A stretch of DNA of 5,874 nucleotides from Cellvibrionales bacterium UBA2511 (GTDB lineage Bacteria > Pseudomonadota > Gammaproteobacteria > Pseudomonadales > Porticoccaceae), in NCBI GenBank assembly GCA_002341315.1, contig DDNV01000077.1:36166-42039 (forward strand), written 5' to 3'. How positions within the stretch are numbered: the first letter of the stretch is position 1; every line of letters starts with the position of its first letter. The notes under the pieces were generated by a model. The model had not been told where the DNA came from. It searched no databases and saw only the letters and a program-made list of their open reading frames with translations. Both the position numbers and the translations under genes were made by a program. Below are positions 1-5,843 of this stretch, piece after piece.

Positions 1-435
1 CCGCTGCAGTGGAGTGTCACGACGTCCAACCGGAATGTGCTTAGAGGGATGCACGTTCATCTGTGGCGTTGCGATTATCTTTTTGTACTGAGCGGCGAAA
101 TGACGCTCGGCCTATGTGATATCAGGCCTGAGTCTCCCACCTTTATGAAGTCGTGGCTCGGCTCTCTCAATTTTGAGCAGCCACAAATCTGGCTTATTCC
201 ACCGGGCGTCGCTCATGGTTTTTATACTCCCGAGGATTGTATGTACCTCCTCGGGACATCTACATATTGGTCAATGGATGACGAATTTAGTTGTTTCTGG
301 AATGACCCAGAGCTGGATTTGTCCTGGGGCGTGGAGACCCCCGAGCTGTCGTCGAGGGATGCCAATGCGGGCTCTTTAGCGCAACTGGTGCGTGAGATCC
401 GTGGACTAAAATCGGCGTTTCTGAAAGCAACATGA
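1..435 (+). CDS. RmlC-like dTDP-4-keto-6-deoxysugar 3,5-epimerase family protein (5' partial)
   Basis: The frame is open from base 1, so the true start lies left of the window; 144 residues are visible. The fold is the RmlC cupin (dTDP-4-dehydrorhamnose 3,5-epimerase family), whose canonical members epimerise C3 and C5 of a 4-keto-6-deoxy nucleotide sugar in the cytoplasm. Seen motifs: LRGMH (bases 40-54, supplying the family's catalytic His), DIRPESPTF, IPPGVAHGF, then NDPELDLSW and LSSRDAN, in which the Asp at 358-360 matches the partner of the catalytic His-Asp pair. Oddities: the loop after LRGMH is shorter than usual, and the conserved Lys of the typical GKLVR stretch appears replaced (RCDYLFV here), so substrate or activity may differ from rhamnose synthesis. 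The stop overlaps the next gene by 4 bases (ATGA), implying one operon. Family assignment is secure; exact reaction is not. Confidence 0.85.
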   Translation, partial: PLQWSVTTSNRNVLRGMHVHLWRCDYLFVLSGEMTLGLCDIRPESPTFMKSWLGSLNFEQPQIWLIPPGVAHGFYTPEDCMYLLGTSTYWSMDDEFSCFWNDPELDLSWGVETPELSSRDANAGSLAQLVREIRGLKSAFLKAT

Positions 436-1403
436 GTCTGCGCGCTGGATTGCGAATTGGCCTGGTTGGCTGTGGTCGTTGGGGAAAAAATATTTTACGC
501 GATCTTGTCAGTCTTGATTGTGAAGTTCATGTGGTCGCGCAAGATCTGGAAAGTAAAAGCAATGCACAGGAAAACGGCGCTCACGAAATCGTGGAGAGGT
601 TGTCGATGCTGGAGCCTGATCTGGATGGCTATGTTGTTGCGGTTCCCACAACCTGCCATCGGGAGGTTGTTGAGCAGCTGATCCCCCGGGGTAAACCGGT
701 ATATGTCGAAAAGCCCCTGACGAGCGATACAGCGGATGCAGCGAAACTGGTTGATCTGGGCCGGGGCAGACTTTTTGTTATGGACAAATGGCGCTATCAC
801 CCAGGTGTTAACGCGATCAGAGATATCATCTGCTCGGCACGTCTCGGTCGACTCCGGGCCTTAAACCTGCGGCGTCGCCAGTGGGGTAGTGCGCATTCGG
901 ACGTTGATCCGATCTGGATTCTTTTGCCGCATGACCTGAGTATCGTGCTCCACCTGCTGGGTGATATTCCTGAGCCGCTCTTTGCCAGCTGCCTGGGTGG
1001 AGAAGGCTGGTTGAACGCATTGACGGTATATCTGGGAACAGAGGTGCCCGTCAGTATTGAGGTCTCGAGCCTGAGTGCTCAGCATGAACGCTTTCTGGAG
1101 GCTGTTTTTGATGAAGGCACTGTCACCATGAGAGATGACCAGCCCGGACACCTCTTGATCCGGTACATCACTCAATCTGGCCAATCACTAGGGGAGCTCG
1201 AGCTACGGGACGTTGATGGATCCTTACCGCTTTTGCTGGAGCTTCAAGCTTTTCTTGATTTCCTGCGTGGGGGTGAGCCGCCCATGAGCAGTGTTGAGGA
1301 GGGGCAGTTGATCGTACAGCGGGTTGAACAATGCCGGAAGTTGGCTTTGGTGCAGGTTGGCGCAGGAGAGAAGTCGTCGCCGGTCGAGCAACCAAAGCAA
1401 TAA
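432..1403 (+). CDS. Gfo/Idh/MocA-family NAD(P)-dependent sugar oxidoreductase
   Basis: A 323-residue protein of normal family length. The N-terminal Rossmann fold begins with IGLVGCGRWGKN (GxGxxG at residues 13-18). The family's signature EKP is at residues 93-95 in YVEKPLT, with Lys94 the usual catalytic or cofactor-positioning residue. A LLPHDLS segment around residues 164-170 carries the His expected in the C-terminal substrate domain. Such enzymes oxidise or reduce a ring carbon of a free or nucleotide-linked sugar, and several act as 3-ketoreductases in TDP-deoxysugar pathways. The ATG lies inside the upstream epimerase stop (4-base overlap), so translation is probably coupled. Context suggests that it acts on the epimerase product, but the substrate cannot be read from the sequence. 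The stop codon abuts a terminator hairpin, so this is the last gene of its operon. Confidence 0.88.
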   Translation: MSLRAGLRIGLVGCGRWGKNILRDLVSLDCEVHVVAQDLESKSNAQENGAHEIVERLSMLEPDLDGYVVAVPTTCHREVVEQLIPRGKPVYVEKPLTSDTADAAKLVDLGRGRLFVMDKWRYHPGVNAIRDIICSARLGRLRALNLRRRQWGSAHSDVDPIWILLPHDLSIVLHLLGDIPEPLFASCLGGEGWLNALTVYLGTEVPVSIEVSSLSAQHERFLEAVFDEGTVTMRDDQPGHLLIRYITQSGQSLGELELRDVDGSLPLLLELQAFLDFLRGGEPPMSSVEEGQLIVQRVEQCRKLALVQVGAGEKSSPVEQPKQ

Positions 1404-1479
1404 AAAGGGCTGTATTTCTGCAGCCTTTTATTTTATAGGGCTGCACCTGCTGGGCTTGAACCAGCGACCCAATGATTAA
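1397..1479 (-). repeat. tRNA-Asn 3'-fragment repeat, copy A (terminator plus tRNA from anticodon loop to 3' end)
   Basis: By hand alignment, about 64 of 73 columns match bases 5802-5874. Read on the - strand it holds an anticodon-stem 3' strand (1471-1475), variable region (1466-1470), a perfect T-arm (1449-1465, GCTGG/CCAGC around a 7-base loop) and a mutated acceptor strand. The CCA is altered to CCC, and the hairpin terminator follows. Resemblance to a gammaproteobacterial tRNA-Asn continues to TTAA (1476-1479), i.e. anticodon loop positions 38 to 35, and then stops. No 5' half is recognisable, so this is a truncated copy and not a functional tRNA. It may be an old attachment-site scar. 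The sequence beyond 1468 is compared with remembered tRNA-Asn, since the right-hand copy is cut by the window edge. Confidence 0.7.
1403..1434 (+). terminator. Rho-independent terminator of the sugar operon
   Basis: Immediately after the stop codon, GGCTG (1408-1412) pairs with CAGCC (1421-1425). The stem is extended by AAAA/TTTT across a one-base bulge, and a T-rich run (TTTTATTTTAT) follows. Placement suits termination of the oxidoreductase gene. The hairpin belongs to repeat copy A, so it looks like a tRNA terminator reused in the opposite direction. Confidence 0.7.
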
Positions 1480-1502
1480 TGCGCCAACAGGTATTACCCA
1501 TA

Positions 1503-1529
1503 AAGAAGCCTCGCATAGCGAGGCTTCTT
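1503..1529 (-). terminator. Strong hairpin terminator between convergent operons, probably for the ferredoxin gene
   Basis: A perfect 12-bp inverted repeat (AAGAAGCCTCGC / GCGAGGCTTCTT) encloses a 3-base ATA loop. On the - strand the stem ends in TTCTTTA, about 45 bases after the ferredoxin stop. It could also stop readthrough arriving from the + strand. Confidence 0.75.
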
Positions 1530-1574
1530 AGCTTGATACGGGTGGACTTATATAAAGATGGTGCTTTGCTTTAA

Positions 1575-1757
1575 TTACTCATCAACACACTTCAAGGCTC
1601 CAGTAGGGCACTTGGCAACCGTTGCTCGAATATTGTCATCTGACTCTTGATCAGTATTGATCACCATGTTGCCATCAATCACCTTAAAAACTTCTGGTGA
1701 TCTTTTCACACATTCGCCTGAATGTTTACAGATATCGCCGTCAAAGGTGACTTTCAT
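1575..1757 (-). CDS. Small single-cluster ferredoxin (Fer4_19 / YjdI-like iron-sulfur protein)
   Basis: A 60-residue acidic protein with a one-cluster ferredoxin pattern: Cys10 and Cys16 in ICKHSGEC, then Cys50 in CPTGALK, plus an extra Cys57. The spacing C-x5-C followed by C-P resembles divergent mono-cluster proteins such as E. coli YjdI, and the [3Fe-4S] ferredoxins that feed cytochromes P450, where a non-Cys residue stands between the first two cysteines (Ser13 here). It is expected to carry electrons in the cytoplasm; the partner is unknown and no P450 or reductase is nearby. It starts at ATG 1755-1757 behind a strong CCCCCCTT (= AAGGGGGG) ribosome site and ends before a 12-bp hairpin. 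It is divergent from the BLUF gene. Cluster type (3Fe or 4Fe) cannot be settled from sequence, and the role of Cys57 is open. Confidence 0.88.
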   Translation of the reverse strand: MKVTFDGDICKHSGECVKRSPEVFKVIDGNMVINTDQESDDNIRATVAKCPTGALKCVDE

Positions 1758-1766
1758 GCTGGTTAA

Positions 1767-1774
1767 CCCCCCTT
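1767..1774 (-). promoter_or_regulatory. Ribosome binding site of the ferredoxin gene
   Basis: AAGGGGGG on the - strand, 9 bases before the ATG. It is unusually G-rich and supports the chosen start. Confidence 0.7.
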
Positions 1775-2059
1775 ATTAATTCATTGTTATCCAAGGCTTG
1801 CCACACGCAACAAGCGAGTTGTCACTAGTAAATATAGGTTTCCTGGCAATAAATTCCAGTCTTTACTTATTACTCTTGGATTGAAAACAAGAAGGGCAGT
1901 CAGAGGGCATTATGGGCCTTGCTGTACGGGGTTTTACCACATAATTCCTGAGGCTTGTGTATAGGCTTTTAGATGCTACATTCCTTTTATCAAAGTCTGA
2001 GCCAGGGGGGCTTGTCGTTAGATGTTTTTAGAGAATTGATCTGCGGCTTATTTTTCCTA

Positions 2060-2068
2060 TGCTATAAA
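2060..2068 (+). promoter_or_regulatory. Candidate extended -10 promoter element for the BLUF gene
   Basis: TGCTATAAA fits an extended -10 (TGnTATAAT-like) about 135 bases before the BLUF start. The nearest -35-like TTGATC (2036-2041) is 21 bases upstream, too far for a standard sigma-70 spacer, so the call rests on the extended -10 alone. Confidence 0.3.
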
Positions 2069-2189
2069 TCGTAATACTTCTTATCAGTGGATTTATTGTG
2101 AGAGTCACCGAGTAATGAGTAAGGGTATGCGCCACCTTAGGAATTATAGAATTGTTTGTTTGTCATAACGGGAAAATAAATTCATAAAA

Positions 2190-2194
2190 AAGGG
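2190..2194 (+). promoter_or_regulatory. Ribosome binding site of the BLUF gene
   Basis: AAGGG, 8 bases before ATG 2203, fixes the start in an otherwise A/T-rich leader. Confidence 0.6.
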
Positions 2195-2202
2195 TATATA
2201 TA

Positions 2203-2640
2203 ATGTATCGACTCATCTATAAGAGCCGGAGTGTTACGCGCCTTGATTGGGCTTTAGTTGAGGATATCGCTGTGTCCAGTGAGTCAAGTAACGACGCGGC
2301 TGGCATTTCTGGTGTTCTGCTGGCGAGTGAAACGCATTTTTTGCAAGTAATAGAGGGTAAATTCGAGGATGTAAACGCACTTTTCCGGCGTATCGTTCGT
2401 GATGATCGGCACAGCGAGATAAGTATCATTAGTTTTTCTGTCATTGATGCTCGTCTCTTTCATGGTTGGGGGATGCGTGGTATTGGCACTTTCAATCTTA
2501 ATAAGGAGATCGAATCAAAGCTGGTAGAAAAGTACGGTATGGAAGAGGGCGGTATACGTTTTCCCCTAGAAGAGTGGAAAGCGCTGTCACTGATTAATGA
2601 TATCAAGCTGACGGGAGATTTGCCGGTTTGGAAAACCTGA
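2203..2640 (+). CDS. Stand-alone BLUF-domain blue-light sensor (FAD-binding)
   Basis: A 145-residue protein whose residues 1 to about 95 form a BLUF domain, which binds FAD and shifts its hydrogen-bond network on blue light. The flavin-site residues fall at the spacing known from AppA (Tyr21, Asn45, Gln63, Trp104, Met106): Tyr6, Asn30, Gln48, Trp89 and Met91 here. Typical surrounding strings are LIYKSR, GISGVLL, FLQVIEG and FHGWGMR. Residues 96-145 are a short, probably helical tail like the C-terminal cap of PixD/BlrB-type proteins; no GGDEF, EAL, cyclase or DNA-binding output domain is attached. It should therefore signal by binding a separate partner, not identifiable here. Position 29 is Ser where AppA has His44. 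The gene stands alone on its strand and diverges from the ferredoxin gene. Domain call is secure; output unknown. Confidence 0.95.
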   Translation: MYRLIYKSRSVTRLDWALVEDIAVSSESSNDAAGISGVLLASETHFLQVIEGKFEDVNALFRRIVRDDRHSEISIISFSVIDARLFHGWGMRGIGTFNLNKEIESKLVEKYGMEEGGIRFPLEEWKALSLINDIKLTGDLPVWKT

Positions 2641-3018
2641 CCAACAACATAGCTGGAATGCTTCGGCAACATCCTTTTATACCCGCTGACTGGCCTATTG
2701 CAGCAGCATTTCTCCCCAAAGTATATCCCGGCCACCTTTCATGGTCATGAAATTTTATGTCTGTTAAAAATGGACTTTTTTGTGACCCCAAAAGTGCTCT
2801 TGGGGAGGAGGCTGGCGTAAAAATGACTGCATTTCTGTAGCCCCATGCTTTATATGGGTCCGCCTGCTGGGCTCGAGCCAGCGCCTGCTCGGCCGGGTGT
2901 ATGCACGACTATGAGGCTCACCGCTGTGACTAGTCAATGGTTGCACCTGACATGCCATTTTGCATGGCGTACGGGAACGGCAAGCGTTAGGGTAAGGTGT
3001 TAGATCGTCGGGATTCTT
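2641..3018. other. 378-base intergenic region holding a tRNA-fragment repeat
   Basis: It lies between the BLUF stop and the symporter start. It contains repeat copy B and, from 2951 to 2969, a short inverted repeat (GCCAT/ATGGC). I find no convincing terminator for the BLUF gene, no clear promoter for the symporter pair and no small coding frame. Confidence 0.6.
2819..2883 (-). repeat. tRNA-Asn 3'-fragment repeat, copy B (terminator remnant plus acceptor and T-arm)
   Basis: Bases 2827-2883 match 5816-5872 at 50 of 57 positions without gaps (hand count). On the - strand the copy has CCA (2855-2857), an unmutated acceptor strand TCCGCCT (2859-2865) and a complete T-arm (2866-2882). Similarity ends at the T-arm/variable-loop boundary, so this copy is shorter than copy A. 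The terminator hairpin has lost pairs (TGACTGCA against TGTAGCCC) and is probably weak. It is not a functional tRNA. Confidence 0.75.
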
Positions 3019-4404
3019 ATGTTTGTTATCAATCAACTTGAAGCAGCATTTAATGCGTTCGCCAATTTTATGTGGAGCACGCCTTTGGTTGTGCTTTTGG
3101 TGGGTGGCGGCATAGGCTTGATGCTGTATTCGCGTTTTCGTCCATACCGCCATCTGGGTCATGCATTGGCCCTATTACGTGGGCGCTATAACGATGAGCA
3201 CGACCCGGGGCATGTTTCCCATGCCCAGGCCTTAAGCACAGCTTTGTCGGGCACGCTGGGTCTCGGCAATGTCGCAGGGGTTGCGATCGCTATCAGCGTG
3301 GGTGGGCCTGGTGCGGTTTTCTGGATGTGGGTGACTGCCATTATCGGTGTAACAACCAAGTTCTATACTGCGTCGCTGGCAGTGATGTATCGAGGCAGGG
3401 ATTCAAGCGGTGTGCTTCGTGGCGGCCCTATGTATGTGATAAGCGAAGGCCTTGGTAAGCGCTGGTATCCCTTAGCTGTTTTATTTGCCGTAGCCGGCGC
3501 GCTTGGAACATTACCATTGTTTCAGACGAATCAGTTTGTCGGCCTGTTGCGTGAGGTCGTGGCAATACCGACAGGCCTTGCTACAGAAAGCCAGCATATG
3601 ACGTTTGATATCATCGCGGGCGTTGTTCTGGCTATTTTGGCCTTGATTGTTGTGCTGGGGCGCATCGAACGCATTGGCAAGTTAACGGTGCGACTGGTAC
3701 CAAGTATGTTACTGCTTTATATCGGCATGACACTGATTGTGTTAATACGATATTGGCAGAACATCCCCGAGGTATTTATGCTTATCGTCAACGACGCGTT
3801 CAGCGGCACCAGTGTAGCCGGTGGCGCTCTGGGAAGCGTCATCATGATTGGCGTGCGTCGCGGAGCTTTTTCCAATGAGGCGGGTATTGGCACAGAATCG
3901 ATGGCCCATGGTGAAGCTAAAACCAGCGAGCCAATACGCGAAGGTGTCGTAGCCATGACAGGCCCGATTATCGATACGCTGATTGTTTGCTCATGTACCG
4001 CATTTATGATTCTGTTGACAGGCGTTTGGCAAGCCGGCGGCGACATGGAAGGTGTTGCACTCACTGCTGCAGCGTTAGAGAAGGTTTTCCCTAATAGTGG
4101 TATTTATTTGCTTTTGCTGATGGTTGCGTTACTGAGCTTTTCGACTATCGTCACTTTCTGGTTTTATGGCTCCAAGTGCGTCGGATTTTTACTGGGTGCA
4201 GACAAAGCGCGTTACTATACGCCGCTCTATTTGCTCATGATTGTTGTAGGCGCAGTCACCACGCTTGAATTGGTCAACGGTTTATTAATTGGTATGTATG
4301 CGATGATGGCTATACCAACGATGGTTTCTACCTTCTTGTTAGCACCGCGAGTCAACGAAGCGGCGCATCATTACTTCCGTAAAATGGACAGTCTGGCTCA
4401 ATAA
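3019..4404 (+). CDS. AGCS-family sodium:alanine/glycine symporter
   Basis: A 461-residue inner-membrane protein with about 11 hydrophobic segments, of typical family length. AGCS (alanine or glycine:cation symporter) hallmarks appear in order: SHAQALSTALSGTLGLGN (67-84), GGPGAVFWMW (95-104), the LFQTNQFVG stretch (168-175) and RRGAFSNEAGIGTE (280-293) leading into MAHGEAKTSEPIREG. Family members import small neutral amino acids, usually alanine or glycine, with Na+. GTES replaces the common GSAP after FSNEAG, which may mark a subgroup; the exact substrate is therefore uncertain. The start keeps the normal short amphipathic N-terminus before the first membrane segment, although the ribosome site (CGGGA, 5 bases before ATG) is weak. 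The stop overlaps the next start as TAATG, so the two genes are co-translated, suggesting that the imported amino acid is the substrate or product of the aminotransferase. Confidence 0.93.
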   Translation: MFVINQLEAAFNAFANFMWSTPLVVLLVGGGIGLMLYSRFRPYRHLGHALALLRGRYNDEHDPGHVSHAQALSTALSGTLGLGNVAGVAIAISVGGPGAVFWMWVTAIIGVTTKFYTASLAVMYRGRDSSGVLRGGPMYVISEGLGKRWYPLAVLFAVAGALGTLPLFQTNQFVGLLREVVAIPTGLATESQHMTFDIIAGVVLAILALIVVLGRIERIGKLTVRLVPSMLLLYIGMTLIVLIRYWQNIPEVFMLIVNDAFSGTSVAGGALGSVIMIGVRRGAFSNEAGIGTESMAHGEAKTSEPIREGVVAMTGPIIDTLIVCSCTAFMILLTGVWQAGGDMEGVALTAAALEKVFPNSGIYLLLLMVALLSFSTIVTFWFYGSKCVGFLLGADKARYYTPLYLLMIVVGAVTTLELVNGLLIGMYAMMAIPTMVSTFLLAPRVNEAAHHYFRKMDSLAQ

Positions 4405-5507
4405 TGGCTACCCAGGTTACACGCCCTGATCAGTTGATAGATCTGGCAGTAGGCCAACCAGATCCGGATTTGCTGCCGGTTGATTTGTTTCGCTCACTGT
4501 CGGTTGATCAACAAAACCTGGCTTATGGCGAGCAGGCCGGTGACGAAACATTCCGGCAGGCGCTGTCTGCATGGTTGTCAGAAGATTACGACCAGCCGGT
4601 CAAGGCTGAACAGCTATTGCTGACGAACGGATCGTCCAATGCGCTCGATATGATCTGTTCACAGTTGAGCAAACCCGGTGCAACGATTCTGGTAGAAGAT
4701 CCCAGCTATTTTATTGCACTTAAATTATTTAAAGAGCGCGGTTTCAATGTTGTTGCATTGCCGATGGATGAAGACGGTGTCGAATTACAGGCGCTAGAAC
4801 AGGCCATACAGAAATATAAGCCTGCATTTTTTTATACAATTCCCAGTTTTCATAATCCCTCAGGTATTACGCAGTCGCATAGTCGGCGGCAAGGTATAGT
4901 AAAACTGGCAGCACAAACGCAATGCCCTGTTGTTGCCGATGACGTGTATCAGTCGCTTTACTTTGGTCAGAAACCCCCTGCACCTTTGGCGTGTTATGAC
5001 CATAACGCGCCTGTTTTATCTGTAGGCTCTTTTTCAAAAATTCTTGCACCCGGACTGCGGCTTGGCTGGATTCAGGGTACCGGTGATATTTTTCACAGGC
5101 TCAAGAATTCGGCGTTACTGCAAAGTGGCGGCGGCTTGGCGCCTGTCACTTCGGCATTGGTTGGGCCTTTGATTGCCAGCGGTGAATTTCAGAAGAACCT
5201 TGAGTATTTGCGGCAAAGCTATGCAGCCCGATCTGAAGTGCTGTTTGATGGGCTAGTGTCAACAATCGGTGATCAGATAAGTATCAATAAGCCCAACGGT
5301 GGGTACTTTTTATGGGCAAGTTTTGTTGATGGACGAGACGTCGCTGCAAAGCTTGATGTGGCCAGGCAAGCTGGTGTTAGCTATCTACCCGGTAAGATTT
5401 GTTCAGCCAACGGTCAATTCCTCTCGAGTATGCGCCTGTGCTTTGCATGGTATCCGCAACAGCAGCTCATGACTGCTTCCGAACGTCTGGGGTTGGTCTT
5501 CTCTTAA
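4404..5507 (+). CDS. PLP-dependent aminotransferase, class I/II (fold type I)
   Basis: A 367-residue cytoplasmic enzyme that would move an amino group between an amino acid and a 2-oxo acid using pyridoxal phosphate. Seen: AYGEQAGDETFRQALS (40-55), LTNGSSNALD (phosphate region, 73-82), HNPSG with Asn151, VADDVY with Asp179 (pyridine N) and Tyr182, SFSK with the Schiff-base Lys212, APGLRLGW with Arg219, and MRLCF with Arg344 for the substrate carboxylate. All expected catalytic residues are present, so it should be active. It resembles the catalytic domain of MocR/2-aminoadipate-type transaminases but lacks the N-terminal winged-helix, so it is an enzyme and not a regulator. It starts within the symporter stop (TAATG) with no strong ribosome site of its own, so translation probably depends on coupling. 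Substrate unknown; an alanine or related transaminase would fit the neighbour. Confidence 0.92.
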   Translation: MATQVTRPDQLIDLAVGQPDPDLLPVDLFRSLSVDQQNLAYGEQAGDETFRQALSAWLSEDYDQPVKAEQLLLTNGSSNALDMICSQLSKPGATILVEDPSYFIALKLFKERGFNVVALPMDEDGVELQALEQAIQKYKPAFFYTIPSFHNPSGITQSHSRRQGIVKLAAQTQCPVVADDVYQSLYFGQKPPAPLACYDHNAPVLSVGSFSKILAPGLRLGWIQGTGDIFHRLKNSALLQSGGGLAPVTSALVGPLIASGEFQKNLEYLRQSYAARSEVLFDGLVSTIGDQISINKPNGGYFLWASFVDGRDVAAKLDVARQAGVSYLPGKICSANGQFLSSMRLCFAWYPQQQLMTASERLGLVFS

Positions 5508-5521
5508 GCTTTTAACTAGCG

Positions 5522-5719
5522 GTGCGTTTACCAATTGCTGCGTCGTTGTTTCGTAAGGGCGCTGAGGTGAATTACAAGAAAGTTTATCGGCTTTACCGTG
5601 AGGGGCTGGATTGGCCGTCCGCATTCATCCTTGAGATATCAATCAGACACCCTTGGCGTTTGCCTCTGTCCCTCGGACTTGGAACCATTGATTCAACAGT
5701 AACGGACATGACTAGGTAG
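5522..5719 (+). pseudogene. Remnant of an IS3-family transposase (OrfB)
   Basis: The frame gives LFRKGAEVNYKKVYRLYREG (5546-5605), close to the R-x-G-x-x-V-N-H-K-x-V-Y-R-L-Y-R-E-E-G-L stretch found before the integrase core of IS3-family OrfB proteins. One of the usual paired Glu is missing, and after GLDW resemblance fades. None of the DDE catalytic core is present, and a stop follows at 5717. An intact OrfB is about 270-300 residues, so this is a short internal scrap. I see no OrfA, clear terminal inverted repeats or target duplication. It sits between the aminotransferase and the tRNA 3' end, a usual landing place for mobile DNA. The GTG at 5522 is only the frame limit, and the piece is unlikely to be translated. 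Confidence 0.6.
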
Positions 5720-5808
5720 CAGTTAGATTAAATACCGGAGACAGGTCAGTCAGGGTCGCCACTTCAAGAGCAGATAGACGCTTGCAGGTTAATAAATTGA
5801 GGCAATAT

Positions 5809-5835
5809 AAAAGGGCTGCATTTCTGCAACCCTTT
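5809..5835 (-). terminator. Rho-independent terminator of the tRNA gene
   Basis: AAAGGGCTGCA (5810-5820) and TGCAACCCTTT (5825-5835) form an 11-bp stem around a 4-base loop. The one non-Watson-Crick position is C/A in + strand RNA but a G.U wobble in - strand RNA, so it is better suited to - strand transcripts. The - strand exit is TTTTATATT. It lies 9 bases after the tRNA CCA end. Confidence 0.75.
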
Positions 5836-5843
5836 GTTTTATA

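Larger units (their letters stand above)
1758..2202. other. 445-base AT-rich divergent intergenic region
   Basis: This gap separates the divergent ferredoxin and BLUF genes. It holds the two ribosome sites, one candidate promoter for the BLUF gene, and a 17-codon open frame (2115-2168) with no persuasive ribosome site. I see no RNA gene, clear palindromic operator or coding signal in the remainder. It is long for two small genes and may hold more regulation than can be recognised by eye. Confidence 0.6.

Noticed and set aside
1168..1446. 92-residue - strand open frame overlapping the oxidoreductase end and repeat
   Set aside because: It lies antisense to a well-supported gene, has no recognisable domain, and its N-terminus falls in the tRNA-derived repeat.
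1438..1513. A complete tRNA-Asn gene at copy A on the - strand
   Set aside because: The 5' half (D-arm, anticodon 5' strand, acceptor 5' strand) is not recognisable, the acceptor strand is mutated and CCA is changed. Only a 3' fragment is supported.
2115..2168. 17-codon open frame before the BLUF gene, possible leader peptide
   Set aside because: It has only a weak ribosome-site-like sequence upstream, no attenuator hairpins or run of regulatory codons; likely chance.
2786..2805. CCCCAA/TTGGGG inverted repeat as terminator of the BLUF gene
   Set aside because: Only 6 bp with an 8-base loop and followed by GGAGG, not a T-run, on the + strand.
2986..3006. GTTAG strings resembling integron attC core sites (GTTRRRY)
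   Set aside because: No paired RYYYAAC site, no imperfect palindromic attC structure and no integron integrase; such heptamers occur by chance.
4404..5507. MocR-type transcription factor
   Set aside because: The catalytic domain begins almost at residue 1; there is no N-terminal GntR-like helix-turn-helix.
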